Made by a program: the position numbers and the translations under genes
Assembly (NCBI GenBank): GCA_001769035.1
Contig: MENF01000141.1
Span: 1 to 34,728 of the forward strand
Direction of reading: 5' to 3'
Length of the DNA: 34,728 bases
From: Bacteroidetes bacterium GWA2_32_17
Lineage (GTDB): Bacteria > Bacteroidota > Bacteroidia > Bacteroidales > GWA2-32-17
Shown here: positions 15,775 through 23,980 of the stretch, in pieces
How the letters are laid out: the number at the start of each line of letters is the position of its first letter
Numbering within the stretch: the first letter of the stretch is position 1
Notes under the pieces: model-generated
The model's database searches: none
What the model saw: the letters and a program-made list of their open reading frames with translations, nothing else
Told to the model about the DNA's origin: nothing

Positions 15775-15937
15775 TGGTACTTAAAGTGGACGGTTGCAGG
15801 TTATATGTTCATTGTGCAAAAAAGTTTTTAGTTTAGAGTTTTTAGTTTATGGTTTTGAAAACCTGAAACTTCAAACCTGAAACTCGAAACTATAAACTCG
15901 AAACTTTAAATTTACGTTTTTAAAAAGAGGCGTTTTT
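15775..15937. repeat. Convergent gap with a GTTTATAGTTTCGAG-word hairpin
   Basis: Left-arm words GTTTTTAGTTTAGAG lead to an apex GGTTTT-G-AAAACC, and right-arm words GAAACTCGAAACTATAAACTC follow, giving a long imperfect hairpin at about 15827-15907 between the manC and gldN stop codons. The same words occur as one arm at 28797-28854. It may act as a two-way terminator; the T-rich run at 15931-15937 fits only weakly. Confidence 0.7.
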
Positions 15938-16819
15938 TTAATATTCCCATAAGTCGTGTTCAAACTTAAACACAAAATCTTTTATTTTATCCGATTCAAT
16001 CAAAGCATCTAAGCCTTTGGTAAATTGACCAATGTAACGGTTATCGTAAACATTTGTTTCCTGAAATATATAACTACTAAAACGACGTTTAAAGAAAACA
16101 TCATCGAAAGTACGACGTTCAGCGTCATTATTTGGGTTAAACACTTCGTGATTTGCTAAAAGTGGTCGGACAGCAGGAAAGTAAACCCAGCAAACTTTTT
16201 TCATCGAAAATTCTTTCTCATCTGTAGTATCTTCTGAGACTTGTATTTCTTGATTTAATGCTGCTGTTTTTTCATACATCCTGATAGGGCATAAACCAAC
16301 AATTCTAACTTCAAGCATTGCACGCTGTTTATCGAAATACCAAACTTCTTTTAATAATAATCGTTGCACTTCAGAAGTAGTTCTTTCACGTTGAACAATT
16401 ACTGGCTTTGTTTCGCCGGTTTCAGGGTCATCTACATAAGTAGTATCAGTTCTTACATCAAATTTTACATCAATTTGGGTTGCTGTCATTGGTGTTGTAA
16501 ATTCATCATCGCTATCATCGTAAACTACTAAACCTTCCTGAGCAACACCATACAATATTAAATCAATTAAACTATATCTGTCATCCATTTTTGTGGTAGG
16601 GAAATACAATGGATGATTTATTTTTTCACGCAAATCAAGCATTCTCCACATTTTTTTCGACCACATCATATCTGCTTCGCGAAGATGATGATAAGGAATT
16701 GGTTTACGTGCCGGAACATGTTCTTTTACGTAAATTCCATCTAATACATCGCTAACCTGAGCTTTTGCAAAAGGAGCGAAAAAGATGGAAACTGTTAAAA
16801 TTATTATTATTTTTTTCAT
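15938..16819 (-). CDS. gldN: T9SS protein GldN/PorN
   Basis: GldN is a periplasmic component that forms the outer-membrane-associated ring with lipoprotein GldK and contacts the GldLM motor. From the ATG at 16819 the protein has 293 residues; a TTG two codons upstream is less likely. The signal peptide ends FAKAQ (about 1-21). The family core is clear: HLREADMMWSKKMWRMLDLREKINHPLYFP (two halves seen in order), then RYSLIDLILYG and the C-terminal part VCWVYFPAVRPLL, FDDVFFKRRFSSYIFQ and RYI. Acidic inserts such as DDSDDEF and the threonine-rich TTYVDDPETGE loop lie between. It is last in the porP-gldKLMN operon, 17 bp after gldM. Confidence 0.95.
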   Translation of the reverse strand: MKKIIIILTVSIFFAPFAKAQVSDVLDGIYVKEHVPARKPIPYHHLREADMMWSKKMWRMLDLREKINHPLYFPTTKMDDRYSLIDLILYGVAQEGLVVYDDSDDEFTTPMTATQIDVKFDVRTDTTYVDDPETGETKPVIVQRERTTSEVQRLLLKEVWYFDKQRAMLEVRIVGLCPIRMYEKTAALNQEIQVSEDTTDEKEFSMKKVCWVYFPAVRPLLANHEVFNPNNDAERRTFDDVFFKRRFSSYIFQETNVYDNRYIGQFTKGLDALIESDKIKDFVFKFEHDLWEY

Positions 16820-16836
16820 AACCAAAAATTTAAATA

Positions 16837-18501
16837 TTATTGGAGTTTAAATGAAATTGTTCCTATATCAGTAACAGTACCATCGGGACCTTTTGCTCTA
16901 ACATTTTCAATACGAACTTTTTTGCCTTTTGGTACCTTATTTATTAAAGCAATTTGTTCAGGAGTAAATCTTCCGCTTTTTGATGCTGGGTCTTGGTCAA
17001 AACCACCAATTGTTGCCGATACAACAAAACTTACTACCGAAAATTTTAATTCAAAATCAAAGTTTTCGAGAGTTGCAGCAGGACCAACTTGAGCTGTTAA
17101 CAAACCTTTAGAAATATTTCCACCCTTTTGTCCGGCACAAGTTGGAACAGGGTTAGGAACTCTTTTTATTCTGAATTCTTTTGAGCCCATACTTCTCGAA
17201 GTACCTTTATCATCTTTAGCGTTTACGCTAATATTACATTTTCCAACCTTTGATACACGGGCAACCCAACCTTTTCCTGATTTTGAAAGTGAACCACCTG
17301 AACATGAAGCTGAAATTTGGTCGTCGCGGAAGCCAGGAACAGAAATTTCCATAGGATTATCAACACCAATATATAATACATTCATTTTTGTAGGAGAAAC
17401 TACCGCCATAGGAGGAGCAACAGTATATTCGATATTGTATTTTCCACCTGATTTTACAGGATAATCGGTAAACAGTCCGGTTGAAGAATTAAATACCTTT
17501 ATTATAGAAGCATAAGAATGATTGCCTTGTCCTGCACCTTCAACAATATACTTTCCCATACCACGCTGAATATTCAGAGTTTTTACATTTCCTAAAAGTT
17601 TACCATTTATTGAATCGTAACTATCACCAACTAAAACTTTTGAAGCAGTATCGGTAGAACTGAATGCTGCAATAAATAAATCTGCTTCATACTTATCACC
17701 GGAAATCAAAAAACTACTTTTAGGAATTACACGTGGAGCAACAGTATCAAATTTAAAATCAGTTGCACCAATTCCACCGAGTAATGTTTGAATTATAGTA
17801 GCTTCAGCATTTTTAACTTGATTTTGAATTTGTGACAGCAATGTAATTGTTGCAGCAGCAGGAATTTCAGCAAACAAGGATGTTTCCCAATATTTTTCGG
17901 CAGGTTCATCGGCGCTTGCTTTAGGGTTGTTTTCTGTGTTAATTCCCAAATCGCCCAACCCTCTAATAGAAAGCTCTTTATTTGGTAAAGAAATGTCAGA
18001 TTTTTTTAACTCTGCAAATAAATTTTTCTTAAACTCTGATAGTTTCTCTTTCAACTTTCGGGCATTACCTTGTGAACCATCTTCACTATCTCCTAACATA
18101 TAATTATGAGGTACATCGCGATTATCTTTTCCTTCAAAATGTCTCATATCTTTTATGGCAGCAGGTGCGTTCTCAGTTCCTTCAATATTCGTTATTAAGT
18201 CAGCCTTTAATTTTTTTATGTATGTATCCAAATCTTTTGAATATTTTTTTATATTCATTGCCGCCCGATAATATGGAGCTACTTTAATCGGGTCGTTTTG
18301 ATTTGCAACAACAAAAGCGTCATAAGTAAAACTATTTTTTAATGAGAAGTTAGTATTTGTTTTCTCCATCCCTTCGTTAACAATAACGAAAGCATCAAGA
18401 ATATCTTTTGAAACATTTAAGGCAAGCATAGCCGTCAAAAAAAGATACATCATACCTATCATTTTCTGCCTCGGAGTTTCCTTACAATTTATTGCACCCA
18501 T
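16837..18501 (-). CDS. gldM: T9SS motor and periplasmic shaft protein GldM/PorM
   Basis: GldM crosses the inner membrane once and extends through the periplasm to the GldKN ring, passing energy from the GldL proton channel. The 554 residues fit the family. The N-terminus reads ETPRQKMIGMMYLFLTAMLA, with the conserved Arg11 just before the single membrane helix (about 15-33), followed by NVSKDILDAF. A long helical region (about 40-230) corresponds to periplasmic domain D1. Three beta-rich domains (D2-D4) follow, ending in a KGPDGTVTDIGTISFKLQ strand. The last domain contacts GldK/GldN in known homologues. It lies 44 bp after gldL and 17 bp before gldN. Nothing looks damaged. Confidence 0.95.
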   Translation of the reverse strand: MGAINCKETPRQKMIGMMYLFLTAMLALNVSKDILDAFVIVNEGMEKTNTNFSLKNSFTYDAFVVANQNDPIKVAPYYRAAMNIKKYSKDLDTYIKKLKADLITNIEGTENAPAAIKDMRHFEGKDNRDVPHNYMLGDSEDGSQGNARKLKEKLSEFKKNLFAELKKSDISLPNKELSIRGLGDLGINTENNPKASADEPAEKYWETSLFAEIPAAATITLLSQIQNQVKNAEATIIQTLLGGIGATDFKFDTVAPRVIPKSSFLISGDKYEADLFIAAFSSTDTASKVLVGDSYDSINGKLLGNVKTLNIQRGMGKYIVEGAGQGNHSYASIIKVFNSSTGLFTDYPVKSGGKYNIEYTVAPPMAVVSPTKMNVLYIGVDNPMEISVPGFRDDQISASCSGGSLSKSGKGWVARVSKVGKCNISVNAKDDKGTSRSMGSKEFRIKRVPNPVPTCAGQKGGNISKGLLTAQVGPAATLENFDFELKFSVVSFVVSATIGGFDQDPASKSGRFTPEQIALINKVPKGKKVRIENVRAKGPDGTVTDIGTISFKLQ

Positions 18502-18545
18502 ATTCTAATATACTTTATAATAATATAAACAAATCATTTTTTAGA

Positions 18546-19841
18546 TTATTTTGAAAAATTCATAGCCGAAAGCATATTGCCATAAATTGTATTCATTGCA
18601 CTTAAGTTTTGACTTAATTTAGAAATTTCTTCACGATATTTCTTGACATCGTTGGCAGAACTTTTCATGTTATCAATAATATCTTCCATTCCGGTATATA
18701 ATTTTTTTGTTGATTCAAGATGCTCATTAGAATCTTGTAATTGCAACTCAAAAATGGAATTTAATGCTATAAGATTCTTAGACATCATTTGTAATTGTTC
18801 GCCATAACTCCTTGAGCCGGATTTTGTGTTTTCTAATTCTGAACTCATTATTTCAGCTAACTGACTGTACGATTCAGAAAGTTTTGTACCTGAATCAGTT
18901 ACCATCTTAGCTATTTCACTTCCGCTATTTGTCATAGTATCTGCAAAAGATATTGCACTGCTATTAATCACTTCAGAAAGCTTTGTACCTGAGTTAGTTA
19001 TCGTTTTAGCAATTTCGCTACCGCTGTTTGTCATTGTGTTTGAAAATGAATTAACACTACTGTCTATTACTTCAGAAAGTTTTTTGCCTGAGTTAGTAAT
19101 ATTATTTGCAATTTCGTTTCCGCTGCTGTTCATATTATTTGCAAAAGATGTAGCACTGCTATTAATAACTTCAGAAAGTTGCTTACCTGAGTTAGTAATC
19201 ATACTTGAAACTTTATTTCCGCTTTGTGAAATAGTTTCGGTAAAACTTGTGATACTTCCAGAAACAAGTTCGGCAGATTTTTCGTAAGATTTTGAAAGGC
19301 TGTTTGCTGAATTATTTAATGATTGAGCAGATTGTCCATATAAATCGGCAAATTCACTAACTTTTGATGATGCTTTATCGAAACTAGTAATATACTTATT
19401 TGTTGCCACACTTGCATCAGAAACATCCGAAAGTTTTTCAGTAGTTTTGTTCAAAGAACGTAAACCAAGACCTAATTTTTCGAAAAGTTCCGGAGTAATG
19501 TCTGCGCTATTAATAAGTTCATCAAACCTTTCGGAAGCACTTTTTTTAGAAATCTTATCTTTTTCCTTTAAATCTTCATCTATAATTTCATCATCCATAC
19601 CTGCTAATATGGGGTATGCCAAACTCCAATCCCACTCAACATGAAGTGGCTCAAAAGCAGAAGTAAAAAAGATAAACGCCTCGGTACTAAGACCTATTAC
19701 AATCATTATACCTGCACCAGGCCAGTGCATAATTTTAAACATAGCTCCAACTAATACTACGGATGCTCCCCATCCATAAACTTTTGCCATGAACTTTTTC
19801 CAACCTCTGGTTTCAACAAGTTCGCCGATACTAAATCCCAT
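18546..19841 (-). CDS. gldL: T9SS proton-channel protein GldL/PorL with an expanded repeat tail
   Basis: GldL forms the inner-membrane channel of the T9SS motor with GldM. Two membrane helices are visible: WGASVVLVGAMFKIMHWPGA (24-43) and a second one holding STEAFIFF with Glu54, which I take as the membrane glutamate essential in homologues (Glu49 in Flavobacterium); SAFEP follows. The cytoplasmic tail is unusually long: 431 aa against about 215 in Flavobacterium and about 310 in Porphyromonas, from memory. Residues 209-307 are three consecutive 33-residue repeats ending NSG, with a fourth partial copy to about 327. Each repeat divides into three 11-residue units, a pattern typical of hendecad coiled coils. 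A coiled coil with YGEQL and YGNML segments closes the protein. It is co-transcribed with gldK (38 bp) and gldM (44 bp). Confidence 0.94.
   Translation of the reverse strand: MGFSIGELVETRGWKKFMAKVYGWGASVVLVGAMFKIMHWPGAGIMIVIGLSTEAFIFFTSAFEPLHVEWDWSLAYPILAGMDDEIIDEDLKEKDKISKKSASERFDELINSADITPELFEKLGLGLRSLNKTTEKLSDVSDASVATNKYITSFDKASSKVSEFADLYGQSAQSLNNSANSLSKSYEKSAELVSGSITSFTETISQSGNKVSSMITNSGKQLSEVINSSATSFANNMNSSGNEIANNITNSGKKLSEVIDSSVNSFSNTMTNSGSEIAKTITNSGTKLSEVINSSAISFADTMTNSGSEIAKMVTDSGTKLSESYSQLAEIMSSELENTKSGSRSYGEQLQMMSKNLIALNSIFELQLQDSNEHLESTKKLYTGMEDIIDNMKSSANDVKKYREEISKLSQNLSAMNTIYGNMLSAMNFSK
18921..19217 (-). repeat. Three in-frame 99-bp tandem repeats inside gldL
   Basis: Each 99-bp unit encodes 33 residues of the pattern [NS]EIA..ITNSG.KLSEVI[ND]SS...F...M.NSG. 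The DNA is similar between units but not identical, so the expansion is not very recent. A fourth, partial unit follows toward 18861. Confidence 0.9.
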
Positions 19842-19879
19842 TTTTTTAAATTTTTAAATGTTAATATTAAAGACAATAA

Positions 19880-21289
19880 TTAATAAATTTGTGAACCGGA
19901 ACCACCATCGCTTACGTCGCGTCCTAAATATGACCTTACGCAACGGAAACCTATGTATGATTTTGCAGTATCCTGATACTCATAAGAACGAGTACCGCAC
20001 TGCATATAATATGAAATATCTTTCCATGAACCACCACGAATAATTTTTCGTTTACGAACAGGTGGGTCATCGGGTAGAGCTTCGTATTGATAATCCGGAC
20101 TTAAATCATCTGTCCAGCTATAAGCTGCTTCGTCAAAAGCGTTATTTGTCCATTCCGAAACATTTCCGCCCATATCATATAATCCCCATTCGTTAGGGTC
20201 GTTACTTGCAACAATTAATGTGTAAACGCCACCATCGGCAGAATAATTACCACGCATTGGTTTAAAGTTTGCAATATAGCATCCTCTATAATTTTGAGTA
20301 TAGTAACCTCCCCAGGGATACATGGCACCTTTTAAGCCGCCACGAGCTGCATATTCCCATTCCGATTCGCTTGGTAATCTATAATCCTGAACAAATGTTT
20401 CGCCCATAGATGCTAAAAAGGAGCTATTCAATAATTGAGTTCTCCAAACACAAAATGCGCGGGCTTGTCTCCAGGTAATTCCAACAACAGGGTAGTAGTC
20501 GAATGCAGGGTGCCAAAAGTAATTTGCATAAGGTTCATTAAATGAATAGGTAAAGTCGCTAACCCAACAAAGTGTATCGGGATATACATTTACAACATCT
20601 CGAACTATATAAGAAGAGCGGTCTTTAACTTGGATTCTTTGTCCTTTTGTAGCACTTTTATAATTATAGTCGGTAACTTCACCATCATATTTATTTTCAT
20701 CAGCATTCCATGCACGGCGTGATTCATTATTAAAGTCGTATTTTTTTGCTGCCTGACGCAAGTCAATCCAAAAATATTCAAAATTTAATTTTCTGGTATC
20801 CAACTCTTTACGACGATAGAATCGTTCTTGTTCGGGGAGGAATAGTTCATTAAGTATTTCACGTTGTTCTGGGTCTTCCCATTTTATTTTTTCTTCCCAA
20901 TTAATAAAAGGTGGGTTTAATTCTTCGCCATATTCATTTTCGGTAATTAAAAACTGCTCTAACTGTGCACCTAAAAGTTTAGCTGCAATAGAATCGCGAA
21001 CCCACTCTACAAATTGGCGATATTCGTTATTTGTAATTTCTGTTTCATCCATCCAAAATGGAGGAATTGTTACTGTTTTTGTTTCTGCTGTCATAGCCCA
21101 AGGAACATCCTGGTCATCAGGACCCATGTTATAGCTACCACTTTGTATGAACAACATACCATAAGGTGGAGCTTCAAACCATGATTCTCTATTGGGAACT
21201 CCAACTAGTTCGCCATTACCGGAATTAGAACAACTGTTTAATCCAGTTAAAGCAATGAATAAAATTAAAACTGCTACTAAAGTTTTCAT
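19880..21289 (-). CDS. gldK: T9SS outer-membrane lipoprotein GldK/PorK
   Basis: GldK is an outer-membrane lipoprotein that forms the periplasmic ring with GldN. The 469-aa protein has a lipoprotein signal with lipobox TGLNSC and Cys20. The body is a formylglycine-generating-enzyme-like (FGE/sulfatase-modifying) fold without enzyme function in this family: FIQSGSYNMG, WMDETEITNNEYRQF, ITWRQARAFCVW, RLPSESEWEYAARGG, YDMGGNVSEWTNNAF, IIRGGSWKD and IGFRCVRSYLG are all present in order. A GldK-specific insert of about 140 residues (about 110-250, including EDPEQREILNELFLPEQE) interrupts the fold. It sits 42 bp after porP and 38 bp before gldL. A confident call, supported by the complete neighbour set. 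Confidence 0.95.
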   Translation of the reverse strand: MKTLVAVLILFIALTGLNSCSNSGNGELVGVPNRESWFEAPPYGMLFIQSGSYNMGPDDQDVPWAMTAETKTVTIPPFWMDETEITNNEYRQFVEWVRDSIAAKLLGAQLEQFLITENEYGEELNPPFINWEEKIKWEDPEQREILNELFLPEQERFYRRKELDTRKLNFEYFWIDLRQAAKKYDFNNESRRAWNADENKYDGEVTDYNYKSATKGQRIQVKDRSSYIVRDVVNVYPDTLCWVSDFTYSFNEPYANYFWHPAFDYYPVVGITWRQARAFCVWRTQLLNSSFLASMGETFVQDYRLPSESEWEYAARGGLKGAMYPWGGYYTQNYRGCYIANFKPMRGNYSADGGVYTLIVASNDPNEWGLYDMGGNVSEWTNNAFDEAAYSWTDDLSPDYQYEALPDDPPVRKRKIIRGGSWKDISYYMQCGTRSYEYQDTAKSYIGFRCVRSYLGRDVSDGGSGSQIY

Positions 21290-21331
21290 ACGGCATTTAT
21301 TTATTATGAGAACTTGTTATTTCCATTTTTA

Positions 21332-22285
21332 TTATAAAAATCTAACACTTCCATATTTTCCTCTTGGTCCTGCTTTAGTTATATTAAAGCAGTATTTAGC
21401 CATAAATTCAAAAGAACCTTTTTCATAAGCCCTTAATTTAGACGTCGTTAAATCATAAGCTAATGCAAAAGTAATATTTGATTGAGTAGTAAAACCAACC
21501 ATTACAACTATTGCATCGCCAAAACGATATGATAATCCTCCACGAAACTGACGACGAAATTCGAGCAACAGGTTAAGGTCATACTGGTTTGTTCTGCCGT
21601 CCGATTTAATAAAAGCTGAAGGGTTTAGTCCCCAGTTTTTATCTGGTAAATTAATATAAGAACCTGCTACTATATAATAATGCCTTGCTATAAAAGGCAT
21701 TTTACCAGATTCATATTTTAAATCGGGTTGGGTAAGGTGAGTTGATGATATTCCACCATATATTTTATCGTCTTTTGCACGATAAAATAAACCAAAGTTT
21801 GCATCGAATACATATTTATTTTCGGAATGTGGAATTGCAGGGTCTGTATAGGGATTTGAAGCTCCGGGAACATTATTTAATTTGTCGGGTGTTACCCATT
21901 CTCCATTTAATGATTTATTTACAAACCCAAGGCCTAATCCTAAACCTAATGAGCCGGTACCTATTTGTAATCTATAAGCATAAGCTAAATTCAAGTACAT
22001 ATTTTTTTCGAAACCAACATTATCGCTTAAAATATTTATACCTATACCACTACTAATGCTGGATATTGCCATATCTCCGCTAAATATCATAGTTTTTGGA
22101 GCTCCTTCAAAACCCATCCATTGTGAACGATAAAGTACTGATGTACAAATCGCTTCGTTGCTTCCAGCAAATCCCGGGTTTACTGGCAAAATGTTATATT
22201 TATTTAAACTTAATTGTGGGTCTTGCTGTGCAAGAAGATTAATTCCCAACATTATTATAGCTAAAAGAGAAATTATTTTCCTCAT
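21332..22285 (-). CDS. porP: PorP/SprF family T9SS outer-membrane protein
   Basis: This 317-aa outer-membrane beta-barrel belongs to the PorP/SprF family, members of which support secretion or anchoring of T9SS substrates. The signal peptide ends LLAQ and is followed by the family opening QDPQLSLNKYNILPVNPGFAGS. Later markers are VLYRSQWMGFEGAPKT, a GIGINILSDNVGF strand, YAYRLQIG, the YDLNLLLEFRRQF...GGLSYRFGDAI region and NITFALAYDLTTSKL. The terminal PRGKYGSVRFL is typical. It is the first gene of the porP-gldKLMN cluster, the order described for Porphyromonas gingivalis. A plausible promoter lies in the 364-bp gap upstream. Confidence 0.94.
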   Translation of the reverse strand: MRKIISLLAIIMLGINLLAQQDPQLSLNKYNILPVNPGFAGSNEAICTSVLYRSQWMGFEGAPKTMIFSGDMAISSISSGIGINILSDNVGFEKNMYLNLAYAYRLQIGTGSLGLGLGLGFVNKSLNGEWVTPDKLNNVPGASNPYTDPAIPHSENKYVFDANFGLFYRAKDDKIYGGISSTHLTQPDLKYESGKMPFIARHYYIVAGSYINLPDKNWGLNPSAFIKSDGRTNQYDLNLLLEFRRQFRGGLSYRFGDAIVVMVGFTTQSNITFALAYDLTTSKLRAYEKGSFEFMAKYCFNITKAGPRGKYGSVRFL

Positions 22286-22337
22286 ATTCAGATGTTTACT
22301 TCTCTAGGTTTATGTTTAAATTCCACTTTATCACAGC

Positions 22338-22370
22338 GTAAAGTAAATAAAAATATTAATTAAAAACAAA
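22338..22370 (-). promoter_or_regulatory. Putative promoter of the porP-gldKLMN operon
   Basis: Read on the minus strand: a TTTG (22370-22367) as -33 element, 21 bp of spacer, then TACTTTAC (22345-22338), which matches TAnnTTTG except in the last two bases. Transcription would start near 22331, giving a leader of about 45 nt before the porP ATG at 22285. Confidence 0.35.
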
Positions 22371-22486
22371 TTTTATTTTTTTTTTCAATAATTTTTTAAT
22401 ATTACGACTTTGTACGAACAAAAATTAATAAAGTTATATTTTGTTTTAAAATTTATTTTTGTTTAAAATCAATTCAGGGCTAAAGC

Positions 22487-22527
22487 CCAATCTCTATTTT
22501 TATTTTCCCCCGACCTAAAGGTCAGGG
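22487..22527. repeat. Paired hairpins, diverged reverse copy of the 29-119 block
   Basis: GGGCTAAAGCCC is followed by CCCCGACCTAAAGGTCAGGG. The order of the two hairpins is the reverse of that at 34-87, as expected for an inverted copy. Loops and stems have diverged. A terminator role for the upstream minus-strand gene is possible. Confidence 0.55.
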
Positions 22528-22649
22528 TTAAACTGTAAATATCTAAAAGAAATATCAAAAATTCACTTTTTATAAATGCAAAATTGTTAATTCTCAAATC
22601 TTAATTATTGTTAACGCAAAATTAAGAAAAATATTATATTTAATGTATA

Positions 22650-23786
22650 TTAACATATTTTTTGAAAAAATTTCCACCATCTATCTGGTACATTACCAGA
22701 GCAAGCCTTCTTATAATCTGAATATGAGCAAGATACTGTTAAATGTTTTTCAAACTTTGATTTTGGATATGGAATGTCCATCCACCATCTTTCGCTAATT
22801 TTACTTTTATAGAATGTTATTGATGAATCTTTCCCAACTTCGACATAAAACTTAACAATATAATTAGATTTTTTTTGAGGGTTCTCAATTTTACGTTGCG
22901 AAAATCCTTCTAAAAAATACCATATTGCCTGTGCTGTAATCATTGCTTCTGTATTGCTAAAACTATTACCATATATACAAACATCAGATAATCTGCTGCT
23001 AATTCCTGCATATTTTGCAAGTTGACAGAATTCTCTTGTTTCTAAACCATTTGGTGAAATAACATTTTCATCTAAAACAGTTCCTTTTATTGAATTAATA
23101 TTTAAACACGTTAAATCGGAATCCCGAAAAAATGGTTCTGTTTCAGTAATATCTGATTGCACTATTCCTAAACGAATTGTGTCAAAATATAAGCGTGAAA
23201 GAACATTTAATTCTTCATGAGAAACAAAATATGACTGAAACCCTAACAATGAGAAATTGAAAATGCAATTATTTTTTCGCAATATTATTTTAGGTAAGAA
23301 ATGAATATTTTGTTGAACAATATTTTTGTGTTTCAAATTAATATTGCTCTCAACCGAAACTATATTTATTGATTTATTAATTTCTTCGTAAGCGAGATAT
23401 GAACCAAAGGGAATATTGTTATTGTCTCCAATTATGATTGTTGTTATTTTTTTTTGATGTAGAATGTTTAATACTTCGCGAATGCCATAAATTATATCAT
23501 TGGGATTATTTCCTTTTTTTAAATTTCCTAAGTCAACAACATCATTAATAAAAGGTGTAAATAATGAGTAAAGACATTCTCTTATTTTATCGCTAAGATG
23601 AGTTTTATTATCTTCTGTTTCGCTAAATACCCCAAAAATTGCAATTTTCGCTTTACTAATTTCAATTAATTTGTTATTTGTTGTATATGAACTAATTTTA
23701 TTAGCAAAACGTGTTTTTTCGTCATAGTTTTTTTTAACTATGTTTTTTAAATTAATTGGATTAAAAAAATCAAACAGTTGCTCCAT
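22650..23786 (-). CDS. Arginase/formimidoylglutamase-fold protein lacking metal ligands
   Basis: A 378-aa member of the Bacteroidota family usually annotated formimidoylglutamase (ureohydrolase fold). The fold is traceable: IAIFGVFSE, a DLGNL segment, TTIIIGDNNNIPFGSYLAY, INIVSVESNINL, FSLLGFQSYF, LTCLNINSIKGTV and a C-terminal RWWMDIPYP...VPDRWWKFFQK part. The manganese ligands of real ureohydrolases are missing: the GGxHD motif reads GDNNN (120-124), DAHxD reads VESNIN (145-150) and SxDxD reads LNIN (228-231). It should therefore not hydrolyse a guanidino or formimino substrate by the known mechanism. From memory, relatives with similar losses lie beside T9SS or topA genes in other Bacteroidota. 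Here it lies between topA and porP on the same strand. It could be a binding or scaffold protein. Confidence 0.8.
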   Translation of the reverse strand: MEQLFDFFNPINLKNIVKKNYDEKTRFANKISSYTTNNKLIEISKAKIAIFGVFSETEDNKTHLSDKIRECLYSLFTPFINDVVDLGNLKKGNNPNDIIYGIREVLNILHQKKITTIIIGDNNNIPFGSYLAYEEINKSINIVSVESNINLKHKNIVQQNIHFLPKIILRKNNCIFNFSLLGFQSYFVSHEELNVLSRLYFDTIRLGIVQSDITETEPFFRDSDLTCLNINSIKGTVLDENVISPNGLETREFCQLAKYAGISSRLSDVCIYGNSFSNTEAMITAQAIWYFLEGFSQRKIENPQKKSNYIVKFYVEVGKDSSITFYKSKISERWWMDIPYPKSKFEKHLTVSCSYSDYKKACSGNVPDRWWKFFQKIC

Positions 23787-23980
23787 ATTTCAAGTATCAA
23801 ATTTCAAATTCCAAGTTTCAAATTCCAAGCCAACTCCAAGCGTTATGACTGGTACGTAGTACTATTGTGTGTCTATTTCCTATACCCGTCTGACCGCTCC
23901 AAGCCAAGTTCCAAGTTTGAGATTTGGTTCTTGGTTCTTGAAACTTGGGGCTTTATCTTTATGTATGAACTCTATTTATT
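23787..23980. repeat. CCAAGTTTCAAATT-word hairpin (copy 3) enclosing a broken TACCCGTC hairpin
   Basis: Left-arm words (CAAATTCCAAG, TTTCAAATTCC) at 23787-23842 pair with right-arm words (CCAAGTTTGAG, TTGGTTCTTGAAACTTGG) at 23905-23950. Between them, 23883-23904 is the first half of the reverse complement of the hairpin at 13651-13685. One repeat type appears to have inserted in, or joined with, another. It lies between the topA stop and the arginase-like gene start. Confidence 0.75.

Larger units (their letters stand above)
22286..22649. other. Intergenic region upstream of the T9SS operon
   Basis: No gene is seen in these 364 bp. It holds a candidate promoter near the porP end and, at 22487-22527, two hairpins: GGGCT-AA-AGCCC and CCCCGACC-TAAA-GGTCAGGG (one wobble or mismatch). 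They may end transcription of the arginase-like gene, which stops at 22650, or be a reversed, diverged copy of the 29-119 repeat block. Confidence 0.6.

Noticed and set aside
22650-23786. Active formimidoylglutamase or arginase
   Set aside because: The manganese-binding motifs are replaced in all three places, and no histidine-degradation genes are nearby.
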